Source: DATHTS01 sp041940425
GTDB lineage: Bacteria; Acidobacteriota; Blastocatellia; Pyrinomonadales; Pyrinomonadaceae
Reading direction: 5' to 3'
NCBI GenBank assembly: GCA_041940425.1
Contig: JBGTSF010000001.1
Location: forward strand, 74,766 to 138,765
DNA length: 64,000 nt
Part shown: piece after piece, positions 8,923 through 19,210 of the stretch
Layout of the letters: each line of letters begins with the position of its first letter
Position numbering within the stretch: position 1 is the first letter of the stretch
Program-made: the position numbers and the translations under genes
The notes under the pieces: model-generated
Database searches by the model: none
What the model was told of the DNA's origin: nothing
The model's input: only the letters and a program-made list of their open reading frames with translations

Positions 8923-9927
8923 TTAAAGCAAAACTTTCGCCGGATTCGTGCTTTTCAAAATGTAATTTTCAAATTTGTCCTGGTATCGAAAGTTTTTGTT
9001 TTTTTCCAAAATAATGCGTTTTCGCTGGTAATCGAAAATCACATTAAACCGCTTGAGCTGTCCCGAACCGATGCTTCCGATCTGGTTTTCGCGGGTGAAA
9101 ACGCCGCTTTTGACGAGCGGCAGTCTCGTGACGACACCGGAAAATTCCGTTTCGCCGATTTTTAGTTTTTTCAGGCGGATCATTTCCGAAGGAATTCCGC
9201 CGCCAACGCCCCAACCCGTCAGGGCGTTTTTGCGGTCGGGATATTTTTCGCGGAAATTGTTTTTTTGATAAAACGGCACGAACAATGTCAGCGAAGAACG
9301 GTCGCCCGTGTCAACGATCAATTTTCCGCGCAGTCCGTCAATTTCACCGATGATTTCGGGAATGCTTCCCGCAAGCTCGAACGGAATGATCTCGCCCGCG
9401 CCTTTATATTCAAATTTTTCAGGATTGGTAAAAGTCAATTCGTTCTTCTCAAAATCAATCCCGGTCGTCAAAGACCGGAACAATTCGCTTCCCAATAAGC
9501 CGTCGAATTCCTTGAAGCCGATGGCGTTTTTTATCTCTTCAAGCGAAAGCACGACAAATCTTTGATCGGTTGCGACGATCTCGCCGAGTTCGACTTTTTC
9601 GACCTGCGTCCACCACGCCGTAACCCGTTTTTCGCCCGCGCCCCCGGTTTGAAATTCGCCCGTTAATTTCAAACCGAGTTTTTCCGCGATTTCCGGCGTT
9701 ACGAGATTTCTCCCGCCCGTGTCCAAACCGAACGTAAAAGGACCTTGCCCGTTGATTTTTACTTTTATCATCTGGCGATTGTCGAATAATTCGAACGGCA
9801 CGACGGTCGAAGTTTTTCCGCCGCCGATCTTGTAATCGGCATCGGAAGTCGCCGCCGTCTGTGCGGAACAGCTTGGCAGAAAAAGCAGATTTACAAGAAT
9901 AAAAAGTAAAACGATCCTGATTTTCAT
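8923..9927 (-). CDS. Retropepsin-like aspartyl protease, predicted lipoprotein
   Basis: The signal ends in a lipobox LPSC with lipid-attachment Cys20. Two aspartyl-protease active-site copies are visible: LDTGG with D69, and IVDTGD in the second lobe. The duplicated single chain matches bacterial pepsin/retropepsin-like proteins (gag-asp_proteas or Asp_protease_2 families), which are poorly characterised. It is likely anchored on the outside of the inner membrane or in the outer membrane. It sits 29 bases downstream of the S41-like gene and just upstream of the methyltransferase, within the minus-strand run. Confidence 0.85.
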   Translation of the reverse strand: MKIRIVLLFILVNLLFLPSCSAQTAATSDADYKIGGGKTSTVVPFELFDNRQMIKVKINGQGPFTFGLDTGGRNLVTPEIAEKLGLKLTGEFQTGGAGEKRVTAWWTQVEKVELGEIVATDQRFVVLSLEEIKNAIGFKEFDGLLGSELFRSLTTGIDFEKNELTFTNPEKFEYKGAGEIIPFELAGSIPEIIGEIDGLRGKLIVDTGDRSSLTLFVPFYQKNNFREKYPDRKNALTGWGVGGGIPSEMIRLKKLKIGETEFSGVVTRLPLVKSGVFTRENQIGSIGSGQLKRFNVIFDYQRKRIILEKNKNFRYQDKFENYILKSTNPAKVLL

Positions 9928-9956
9928 AGGTTAATTAACGGCAAACTTATAAAGAT

Positions 9957-11588
<1,632 letters not shown>

Positions 11589-11607
11589 GATTTTTCTCCC
11601 GACGGTT

Positions 11608-13650
11608 TTATTTGACGGTCAACGGTTTTTCGATCATCCCGAAATTGGCTTTCGCGGCATCCGTCGCCAGAATCTGCAATTTAAATTCGCCTTGCGTATC
11701 GGCATTTAATTTTCCCGCAAAAGTATTTTGCTGTCCGGCATATTTTAGAGGAATTTCTTCCTCGACCGTTCCATCGGCACGGACGAGCCGCGCCGTTACC
11801 TGAACCTTGTCGGCATCCCACAGACCGCCCGATTCGAGCGGGCAACTGCACAGCATCATTGCCGTTGCAGTGATGTCGAGCGTCTGCCCTGTCGCCGTTT
11901 GTTCCGGCGGCTGTGTAGCGAAATCTACGATAAACCCGTGCAGTTCGAGAATAATTCCTTCGCCTAAAATGTCTCTGCCGGGAACGAGCAGAACGGTTTT
12001 CGACGCTCTTTGCATCGCTTGCTGATATTTCAGAGGACCTTCGGCGGAAATTTCGACGAGCGTCGGTTTTTCCAGATCGAGCGTCGCCGTAAATCCGGCT
12101 GCGCCTTCGGTGTCGAAAATTTTCGCGCCGCGCTTTCTCGGTTCGACCATTATCAAATTTGTATCGCCTGACGTTCCTTTCTGAATTCCTTCAGCGAGAC
12201 TTTTTCCGCTCGCCGCGTCTTTGATCGTGATTCGCGCGCCGCCGACCTTATCGAAAATCAGCTTGGCGTCATTGGCGACGGCGCGGACTAAAACGCGCGT
12301 CGGAATCGCTTTTTTCTGCAAACCGTTTTGTCTGACAAATCTTATTCCTTTGTCTTCGCCATAACTCCAATTCAAATGCGAAATACTTCCTGCTTCAGAC
12401 GCGCCGAACTTTAATTCGGCAAATTCGGCAGGCATAAAAAATTCTCGCTCGCCGACCGGCTGTAGATACCTTTTCGAGCCGTTTTCAAACGATAAATATA
12501 AATTCTCGCTATTATTGAAAATCTCAACCTTTCTGCCCTGTTCATCCTGGTAAACGCCGGTGAAATTCTCTAACGTTTGCGGCGATAATTTCACGGCTTG
12601 CCGAACATTTACCGGCGCATACTTTTCGCCGAGCGCGATTGCCGCCAAATCTTTGCCCCATTTATTGAAGCCGGCTGATTCGATATTGCTCAGAACGACG
12701 ACATACAAACCTTCGTTCAAATAAACCTGCAAAATCGAGGTAAATCCGGCGGTCAAACCGGACTGTTCGATTGCTTCGCGTTCGAAATAATTTCTTTTTC
12801 CCCAGCCGTATGGATAACTCAGACTGCTTCGTTTGAATAATTTTTCCTCATTAACCGCCCGCGCCCAAGCGTATAAATCTTCGACCGTCGAATAAAGCGA
12901 ACCGCTGCCGGTTGAACCCGACATATTCTGCGGCGGCGCGTTGACCACGCCGGATTCGCCCGCGCCGGGCTGATAGCCTTTTGCCTGATTTTTGACGATC
13001 GGTCTGTCATCGGCAACTCCGGTATCGTTCATTTTGAGCGGGATGAAAATTCTTTTCTTTAAAAAGTTGTCCCAACTCATTCCCGACGCTTTTTCGACAA
13101 CATAGGCGAGCAAAACATAACCCGCATTGCTGTATTGTCCCTTCGTTCCCGGTTCGAAATTGAGCGGTTTATGTTTAAATGTTTCGATGACTTCTTCAAT
13201 CGTCGCCGTTTGACCGGCGAGTTTTTTGTAATCTGGATTTTGAACGCCCGAACGGTGCAGAAGAAGATGCTCGACGGTGATTCGTTCGCCGTTCGGAAAA
13301 TCGGGAATGAATTTGCTCAATTTATCATTCAGGCTCAATTTTCCTTCTTCTCTGAGCATCGCAACCGCCGCAGCGGTAAAGGTTTTCGTGATCGAAGCGA
13401 TACGGAATTTTGTTTTAGGAGCGTTGGGGACGTTCAGCTCGTAATCCGCCATTCCGTAACCATTCTTGAAAAGAACGCGGTCGCCCTTAGCAATTAAAAC
13501 CGTCCCGCTGAAATCCTTGTTTAGCAGATACGGCTTCAGATACTCTCCGACTTTTTCTTCAATCGAACCGGAAGAAGTTTGAGCCTGAACGTTACTGATA
13601 AACGAAAAAGCGGCTAAAAAATAAATGAAGCAATTAAAAATCAGTTTCAT
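11608..13650 (-). CDS. Secreted serine hydrolase (beta-lactamase fold) with C-terminal beta-rich domain
   Basis: Signal peptide (ends VQAQ), then a PF00144 domain with S86-I-T-K89 (IASITKTFT) and YSNAGY as second motif. After about residue 350 comes a 'FTGVYQDEQGRKVEIF' region, typical of the DUF3471-like extension of this family, then a final beta-rich segment of about 200 residues with no TPR. The start overlaps the amidohydrolase stop in an ATGA arrangement, so the two are translationally coupled. 680 residues. Cell-wall-related or peptide substrate is a guess from the family. Confidence 0.9.
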   Translation of the reverse strand: MKLIFNCFIYFLAAFSFISNVQAQTSSGSIEEKVGEYLKPYLLNKDFSGTVLIAKGDRVLFKNGYGMADYELNVPNAPKTKFRIASITKTFTAAAVAMLREEGKLSLNDKLSKFIPDFPNGERITVEHLLLHRSGVQNPDYKKLAGQTATIEEVIETFKHKPLNFEPGTKGQYSNAGYVLLAYVVEKASGMSWDNFLKKRIFIPLKMNDTGVADDRPIVKNQAKGYQPGAGESGVVNAPPQNMSGSTGSGSLYSTVEDLYAWARAVNEEKLFKRSSLSYPYGWGKRNYFEREAIEQSGLTAGFTSILQVYLNEGLYVVVLSNIESAGFNKWGKDLAAIALGEKYAPVNVRQAVKLSPQTLENFTGVYQDEQGRKVEIFNNSENLYLSFENGSKRYLQPVGEREFFMPAEFAELKFGASEAGSISHLNWSYGEDKGIRFVRQNGLQKKAIPTRVLVRAVANDAKLIFDKVGGARITIKDAASGKSLAEGIQKGTSGDTNLIMVEPRKRGAKIFDTEGAAGFTATLDLEKPTLVEISAEGPLKYQQAMQRASKTVLLVPGRDILGEGIILELHGFIVDFATQPPEQTATGQTLDITATAMMLCSCPLESGGLWDADKVQVTARLVRADGTVEEEIPLKYAGQQNTFAGKLNADTQGEFKLQILATDAAKANFGMIEKPLTVK

Positions 13651-15437
13651 CGTGATTTATTTTCCTCGGTTAATTTCTTTATCTGTTCTACGGCATTCGT
13701 GTTGTTCGGGTTCAATTCGAGCGATTTTTTGTAAAATTTGATCGCCGCTTCCTTGTCGCCTTTGAGCATATAAACTTCCGCCAAACTGTCCCAGGTATTA
13801 AAGGCATCGGGAAAATATTCGGTGTTTAATTTCAAAACTTCGAAGGCTTTGTCGAGATCATTATTTCTAATGTATCTATAGCCGATGCCGTTGACCGCGC
13901 CTTCGAGATAGCCTGCCAAATTTTCGTTTTTATTACCGGAATTTTTGTAGGCTTCGAGTGCTTTTTCGATCTCGCCTTTGTCTAAAAACGTCTGGAATTT
14001 TTGAATTTCTGCCCAGAGCGGTTTGTATCCGTCGGCGATTTTTTCGAGCGTTTTGTCAATTTCCGGTTTTGAAAGAAAACGACCTTTTGAAAAAACGCCG
14101 CTGATCCGGCGCGTATTTTTAATATTTTCCAAGGGATTCGCGTCGAGCAAAATCAAATCAGCCGATTTTCCGGCGGCGATTGTGCCGACACGATCGTCAA
14201 TTTTCAAAACCCGCGCCGGAGTAATAGTCGCGGCTCGAAGCGCGTCAAACGGCGAAAGCCCGGATTCGACAAAAAGTTCCAATTCGTGATGCAGAGAAAA
14301 TCCGGGATAAACAAATGTCAGCGGCGCGTCCGTTCCGGTCATCACGGAAACTCCGGCATCGTTAAATTCCTTGACCATCATTTTTTGCAGTTCCAGACTT
14401 TGCTTCAGCATCCTGTCCATTTCCGGCAGACGATTCGACCAGCTTGCGCGGTAGCGATTCGTCTGCGGTCCCCACGCCGCGCGCGTCATCGGCTCGACGT
14501 ATTTCAGTTCAGATTCCTTCATCATCTGGTCAAATTCGGAAGTCGTCTGCCGCCAGATCGTTTCAAACGATGTCAGAGTCGGCGTGAAAGCGACGTTTGC
14601 CTGTTTCGCTTCCTTTGCTAATTTTTTGATAACCGGAGTTAATTTTTTGAGTTCGGGAAAATCCGGTTTTGCCTTTCGATAATCTTCCAGACTCGTCCGA
14701 CCGAATTGGAAGTCAACGTGCGCTTTGTAAAAATCCAGAATCGGCGCGGCTGTGTAATAAACTTCTTCGGCGTGGTCAATCGAACTTTGTCCTTCTTCGA
14801 AAACGACCGAAAAAGGCATATTGCGCGGCGCGTGTCCGACGACGCGGATATTTTCTCTTTTCGCCGTCTCGATCAGACGGTCGTAAGTTTCCCGCGTCAT
14901 CGAGTTCGAGCCGTTGCCGTATTGCTTAACCGCATCATAACCGGCTTTCTTTTGTTCGAGAACGAATTTTTCCGCTTCTTCCGGCGAATTGACGCGGGCG
15001 GTCGCGGTCGTCGGTCCGGTCGTGAAAAATCTCGGACCAAAAAATTCGTCTTTGGAAATTTTTTCACGAAGCGCGAGATGCCACGGGCTTCCGTGCATAC
15101 TCTGAACGGTCGTTACGCCGTTTGCCAGATACATTTCCAAATCTTTCTCGCTGCCTTCGCGGATGTGGATGTGCATATCCGCGAGACCGGGAATCAGAAA
15201 TTTTCCCGCGCCGTTGATAATGGTCGCGCCGGTCGGCGTTTTTATTTTCGAGCCGAGCGCGGTGATCCTTCCGTTCTCGATAACGACCGATTGATTTTTC
15301 AAAACGCGCTCGGAATCCATCGGAATGACGTTGACGTTCGTAATGACAAACGCCTTCGAATCGTCCGTTTGAATCGCTAAAGCGAAGTTCGGAAAAGCCA
15401 GCAAAACGATAAAAAGTAAACTGTATAATTTCGACAT
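13647..15437 (-). CDS. Secreted amidohydrolase with C-terminal TPR
   Basis: Metal-dependent amidohydrolase (imidazolonepropionase/prolidase-like branch). Metal ligand motifs are DMHIHI, VVGHAP, SIDHAEE and GTDAPLTF. The N-terminal beta-sandwich (NVNVIPMDSERVLKN) and the return strand 'GTIAAGKSADLILLD' are both present. The C-terminal 120 residues are TPR (SLAEVYMLKGDKEAAIKFY). Signal peptide at the start. ATG at 15437 is preceded by GGAG five bases upstream; the in-frame TTG at 15461 is not. 596 residues. A decayed relative of its C-terminal half lies at 20829-21149. Confidence 0.92.
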   Translation of the reverse strand: MSKLYSLLFIVLLAFPNFALAIQTDDSKAFVITNVNVIPMDSERVLKNQSVVIENGRITALGSKIKTPTGATIINGAGKFLIPGLADMHIHIREGSEKDLEMYLANGVTTVQSMHGSPWHLALREKISKDEFFGPRFFTTGPTTATARVNSPEEAEKFVLEQKKAGYDAVKQYGNGSNSMTRETYDRLIETAKRENIRVVGHAPRNMPFSVVFEEGQSSIDHAEEVYYTAAPILDFYKAHVDFQFGRTSLEDYRKAKPDFPELKKLTPVIKKLAKEAKQANVAFTPTLTSFETIWRQTTSEFDQMMKESELKYVEPMTRAAWGPQTNRYRASWSNRLPEMDRMLKQSLELQKMMVKEFNDAGVSVMTGTDAPLTFVYPGFSLHHELELFVESGLSPFDALRAATITPARVLKIDDRVGTIAAGKSADLILLDANPLENIKNTRRISGVFSKGRFLSKPEIDKTLEKIADGYKPLWAEIQKFQTFLDKGEIEKALEAYKNSGNKNENLAGYLEGAVNGIGYRYIRNNDLDKAFEVLKLNTEYFPDAFNTWDSLAEVYMLKGDKEAAIKFYKKSLELNPNNTNAVEQIKKLTEENKSR

Positions 15438-15486
15438 AAAAACTCCTTTATTATTTTTCAATGACTCTGACCGCCACGGTTTTTAT

Positions 15487-15717
15487 TTATTTGGCGTTAT
15501 TTAAACTCCTGATCTTTTCAATTTGTTCATCCGAAACTCTTGCCGAACCGTGAATCGCACAGATTTTTTCGGGCTTTAAATCCGAACCGTCAAGCCATTT
15601 GACAAACCATTTCATCACCGGAACTCTGGCGGAATTTGGAGAACGTTCTACATTAAAAGGTTCGAAAAGATCTGATTGATAAAGAATTTTCTGTTTCGGC
15701 AAAAACCGCTGTATCAT
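15487..15717 (-). pseudogene. C-terminal remnant of an MBL-fold metallo-hydrolase
   Basis: A 76-codon frame whose product looks like only the last part of a metallo-beta-lactamase-fold protein: 'LPKQKILYQSDLFEP' resembles the strand bearing a metal-binding Asp, and 'KICAIHGSARVSDEQI' resembles the last histidine region of that family. The HxHxDH core is absent and there is no room for it upstream, since the M28 gene stops at 15733. I therefore call it a truncated fragment. It could still be expressed as a small protein. Confidence 0.6.
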
Positions 15718-15732
15718 ATTCCTTGCCGGTGA

Positions 15733-17586
15733 TCATTTATCAATTCTCAAAAAACTTGATTTCGATTCGGCAATTTGCCAACTGGTTGAAAATGCGAGCC
15801 TTGCGATTTTTTCCATCTTTTTAAAATCAAGTTCGGTTAAATCATCTCTAGGAGTGTGATAATCCTTATGCAAGCCCGTAAAATATGTTATGAATGGCAC
15901 TCCGTGTTTGGCGAAGTTGTATGAATCGGTGCGAAAATACATACGGCTCGGGGCATTCTTGTCGCTGTATTTATAGTCGAATTTAAGCCGAACCGTTTTT
16001 TGATTTATTTCTTCGTGAAGTTTTTTCAGATCGCTGAATTCTTCGTTATTTATAACAAAAACTGAATCTTTGTCTGAGGTTTCATCACCGAAAGGCGGAC
16101 GTTTATAACTTTCGCCTTCTTTAGCGGAGCGTCCGATCATATCCAGATTAATATTGACGGCAATTTTTTCGAGCGGGACTAAAGTTTCGTAATCGGTATG
16201 GAATTGAGAGCCAAAAAGCCCGAGTTCTTCCGCAGTGTAAAAAACAATCAGTATCGAGCGTTTCGGTCTTTTTCCGTTTGCAAAAGCTTCGGCAATTTCC
16301 AGAATTGCCGCCGTGCCGGAAGCATTGTCATCTGCTCCGTTGTGAATAAGATTTTCAAACTGTTTTTCTTCCGAACCTAATGTGTCGTAATGAGCAGTTA
16401 AAACGACATATTCATCTTTTAATTTTGGATCCGAACCTTCAAGAATTCCGGCGACATTGTAAGCTGAGGGTGCTTCTTCGAGAGTAAAACCCATATCCAA
16501 ATCAATGTTTGCATTCATTTTACGCGGACGCAGAACGGATTCGCCGTCGGCTTCGTTCAGATAATTTTCTTTTTCTCCCAAGATTTTGGTTAATGCTTTG
16601 ACAAAAGGCGGTCCGGCGAGGATTTCGGGAATCAATGGATCGTTGGTTTCCTGAACTCTTCTTTCCAGAATATCGGGTTTTGGTCGCAAACGCCTTTCTT
16701 TTTCGTTAAGAAGAGTTTCCCGATAACCATCCCAAATTTTCTGCAATCCGGTTGAAATTACAATGGCTCCGGTCGCACCGTGCTTTGCTGCGGCACCGTC
16801 CTTTTGCTCGTCGTCTTGCAGTTTTACATCCTTTAAAGATTCCGGTTTGTTATTAACACGAACGACTATTTTTCCTTTTACATCTAACCCGGCATAATCA
16901 TCATAATTGTTACGCGGCGAAGAAATTCCGTAACCGACGAAAACCAATGAACCGCTTAGCTTAGCCCGCAGATCATCGCCGTTTATTTTTAAGGTCGTCC
17001 GATCTCCGGTAGTGTAGAATATGAAGTCTTCAGCATAATTCAATTTCAATTCCTTACCATCGGAAATTAAGTTTGCACGATAATTTTCCTTATTTAGTTC
17101 AAGAGTGGTAAAAAGCACTCTCTGATAAAATGTCTTGTCGCGTGCGGCTCCGCGAAATCCGTAAGATTTTAATCTCGAAGACAGATAACGGGCGGCAATA
17201 TAACTCGAAGGATTAAAAGTAAAACGTCCGCCCAATTCATCAGATGCCAAAAAATCTATGTGCATCTTTAGCTCATTCGCCGTAATCGTGTTGATAAGTT
17301 CATTTGGCGGAATTGAGTTATTAAAACCGAATACCGTAGCAGAAAAAAGAGAAATAAACAGTAAACTTGTCATCAAATGATTTTTCAATTTGAGAGAATT
17401 AATAAAAAAACGTGCCTTATTTCTCTTTCGATAAAACGAACCGCCGAAAGAAGCAAAAGTTTCTTTCGCTTCATCTGCATCCAGACTTCGCGGAGTCGGT
17501 CGGGCATCGCTTCGCAGAACTAAACCGGAAACGCCGAGCATCGCCAATCCCAAACTGCTTTTTTGTAAGAAATCTCTTAGATTCAT
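15733..17586 (-). CDS. M28-family metallopeptidase with odd double N-terminus
   Basis: Zinc aminopeptidase, all ligands visible: LTAHYDT, GADDNASG, the catalytic FYTAEELG pair, INLDMIGRS, and a late histidine in KDYHTPRD. A PA-like insert lies before residue 300. The frame from ATG 17586 starts 5 bases after the Kelch stop and encodes a hydrophobic segment resembling a Tat-like signal, then about 50 polar residues, then a second signal-like segment (TSLLFISLFSATVFG) beginning at ATG 17373. Either the protein has two hydrophobic segments, or the first 71 codons are the remnant of another gene and translation starts near 17373. Confidence 0.88.
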   Translation of the reverse strand: MNLRDFLQKSSLGLAMLGVSGLVLRSDARPTPRSLDADEAKETFASFGGSFYRKRNKARFFINSLKLKNHLMTSLLFISLFSATVFGFNNSIPPNELINTITANELKMHIDFLASDELGGRFTFNPSSYIAARYLSSRLKSYGFRGAARDKTFYQRVLFTTLELNKENYRANLISDGKELKLNYAEDFIFYTTGDRTTLKINGDDLRAKLSGSLVFVGYGISSPRNNYDDYAGLDVKGKIVVRVNNKPESLKDVKLQDDEQKDGAAAKHGATGAIVISTGLQKIWDGYRETLLNEKERRLRPKPDILERRVQETNDPLIPEILAGPPFVKALTKILGEKENYLNEADGESVLRPRKMNANIDLDMGFTLEEAPSAYNVAGILEGSDPKLKDEYVVLTAHYDTLGSEEKQFENLIHNGADDNASGTAAILEIAEAFANGKRPKRSILIVFYTAEELGLFGSQFHTDYETLVPLEKIAVNINLDMIGRSAKEGESYKRPPFGDETSDKDSVFVINNEEFSDLKKLHEEINQKTVRLKFDYKYSDKNAPSRMYFRTDSYNFAKHGVPFITYFTGLHKDYHTPRDDLTELDFKKMEKIARLAFSTSWQIAESKSSFLRIDK

Positions 17587-17591
17587 ATAAA

Positions 17592-19178
17592 TTATTGAAT
17601 TTCCGCCCATTTTTCAGGGCTGAATTTTAATTCCGAAGGCGTATTTCCAATGATTAACTCCATATTTAAGGTGTCGTCGGAAAGCGTTTTCGGAAAGATT
17701 TGAAGCGAGATCGGTTTCGTGTTAGCCGAATAAACGATGGCGATTTTCATTTTTTTCCCGTCCAAAAACTTATTCGATATTTTGAACTCGCGTTCATTCG
17801 CAACGCCCATCCCGTTGACATTCGCCGCCCAACCGTTTGCGTTGTAGAAATCTTCGCGCATTTTTACGGCTTCCGCGCTCATACTCGTATCGCGGGCTTC
17901 GTATTTGAAACCCTGTGTGTTTTTCCAATTTCCGGTTTCGTTTTTGTAAATTGCGGTTCCCAAAGCCGCCGAAGCGTGAAGCGCGTAAACATCTTTTCCG
18001 TCGGTTGCATAAACGGTTATCCAGCCTTCGCCTATGCCGCGAACGCCGAGGAATAATTCATCGCCGGCGAATTTGTAAAACGCTTCGCCGCCGCCGGTCA
18101 GTTCGATTTTTTTAGCATCTTTCCATTCTTCATCCGAAAGCGTGCCGTCAATCGTAACTGCCGAAGAAACGGCTTTTGCCGATTCGATCTTTGATAAATC
18201 CAGTTCCCACGTTTCGCCCTCGCCTTGCGCGGAACTTTGACCGAACATAACCAGAGCATTTCGCTTTGTGTCGAAAGTTACGCCGGGAAAGAAAAGTTTC
18301 GGCATTTCCGGCACGTCGAGTTTTTGCCATCTGTTCGATTTCCATTCCCAAACATCGCCGTAAATATTGTTTCTGTCGAAACCGCCGAACAAGAGAATCG
18401 AGTTTCGTTTTCTTAAATGGATCAATTCAAAAGTCGCCCGCGGATTGACGCCCGTTTCGCTTAATTTTTTCCATTCTTTACCGTCCCATTCCCATGTGTC
18501 GCCGTAGATATTGCCGGAATGGTCGTTTCCGCCGAATAAAATTATCTTCTTGCTTGCCGGATCGTAAACCATCGCCGGACCGTAACGCGGGTTCGGTCCC
18601 GCCGCCGCCATTCGTTCCCACTTTTTGCCGTCAAATTCCCATGTGTCCTGCAAAAAAAGCTCGTTTTCACGCGGAATGCCGCCCGTCGAACTCAGACCGC
18701 CGAACAAAACGACTTTCCCGCGCGCTTCGTCGTAAGCGACCGCCGGACTGCGGCGAATCGGCGGAGCATTTACATCGAGCTTTTTCCAATTTTTACCGTC
18801 AAATTCCCAGGTGTCGCCGAAGAGATTTTCCTTTTTATCGTAACCGCCGAACATCAGCATCTTCCCGCGTTTTTTGTCGAAGATCATTCGATGACCGTAA
18901 CGCGCTTCGGGCGAATTTGCAGTTTCTATCCGTTTCCAATTCCTGCCGTCGTATTCCCAGGTATCGTTCGTCGGCGTGCTTCGCATCCGGTCGCCGCCGA
19001 ACAGAACGACGACGTTTCGCTTTTCGTCAAAAGCCATCGCCGGAATGATTCTGGCGGACGGAGAAACGGCGGTTTCCTGCTGTTTCCAGATTTCTCTGTC
19101 CTGTTTCTCCTGACTTTTTACGAGAATAAATGAAGAAAGAAAAAGTATAAAAATTGAAATTAAGTGCGTTTTTTTCAT
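17592..19178 (-). CDS. Secreted Kelch-repeat protein with C-terminal CBM9/DOMON-like domain
   Basis: About six repeats of roughly 50 residues follow a signal peptide. Each has the pattern 'DTWEYDGKNWKK...R...AYD...VLFGG', which forms a Kelch beta-propeller. The last 180 residues begin 'VTIDGTLSDEEWKDAKKI', a pattern seen in CBM9-like or DOMON domains that bind sugars or haem. No catalytic motif is visible; binding or scaffold role is inferred. ATG at 19178 is chosen because the signal peptide starts there; an in-frame upstream start at 19214 would overlap the preceding gene by 4 bases. Confidence 0.87.
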   Translation of the reverse strand: MKKTHLISIFILFLSSFILVKSQEKQDREIWKQQETAVSPSARIIPAMAFDEKRNVVVLFGGDRMRSTPTNDTWEYDGRNWKRIETANSPEARYGHRMIFDKKRGKMLMFGGYDKKENLFGDTWEFDGKNWKKLDVNAPPIRRSPAVAYDEARGKVVLFGGLSSTGGIPRENELFLQDTWEFDGKKWERMAAAGPNPRYGPAMVYDPASKKIILFGGNDHSGNIYGDTWEWDGKEWKKLSETGVNPRATFELIHLRKRNSILLFGGFDRNNIYGDVWEWKSNRWQKLDVPEMPKLFFPGVTFDTKRNALVMFGQSSAQGEGETWELDLSKIESAKAVSSAVTIDGTLSDEEWKDAKKIELTGGGEAFYKFAGDELFLGVRGIGEGWITVYATDGKDVYALHASAALGTAIYKNETGNWKNTQGFKYEARDTSMSAEAVKMREDFYNANGWAANVNGMGVANEREFKISNKFLDGKKMKIAIVYSANTKPISLQIFPKTLSDDTLNMELIIGNTPSELKFSPEKWAEIQ

Positions 19179-19210
19179 AGTTTTAATTGATGAAAACCAA
19201 CTGTCTGAAT

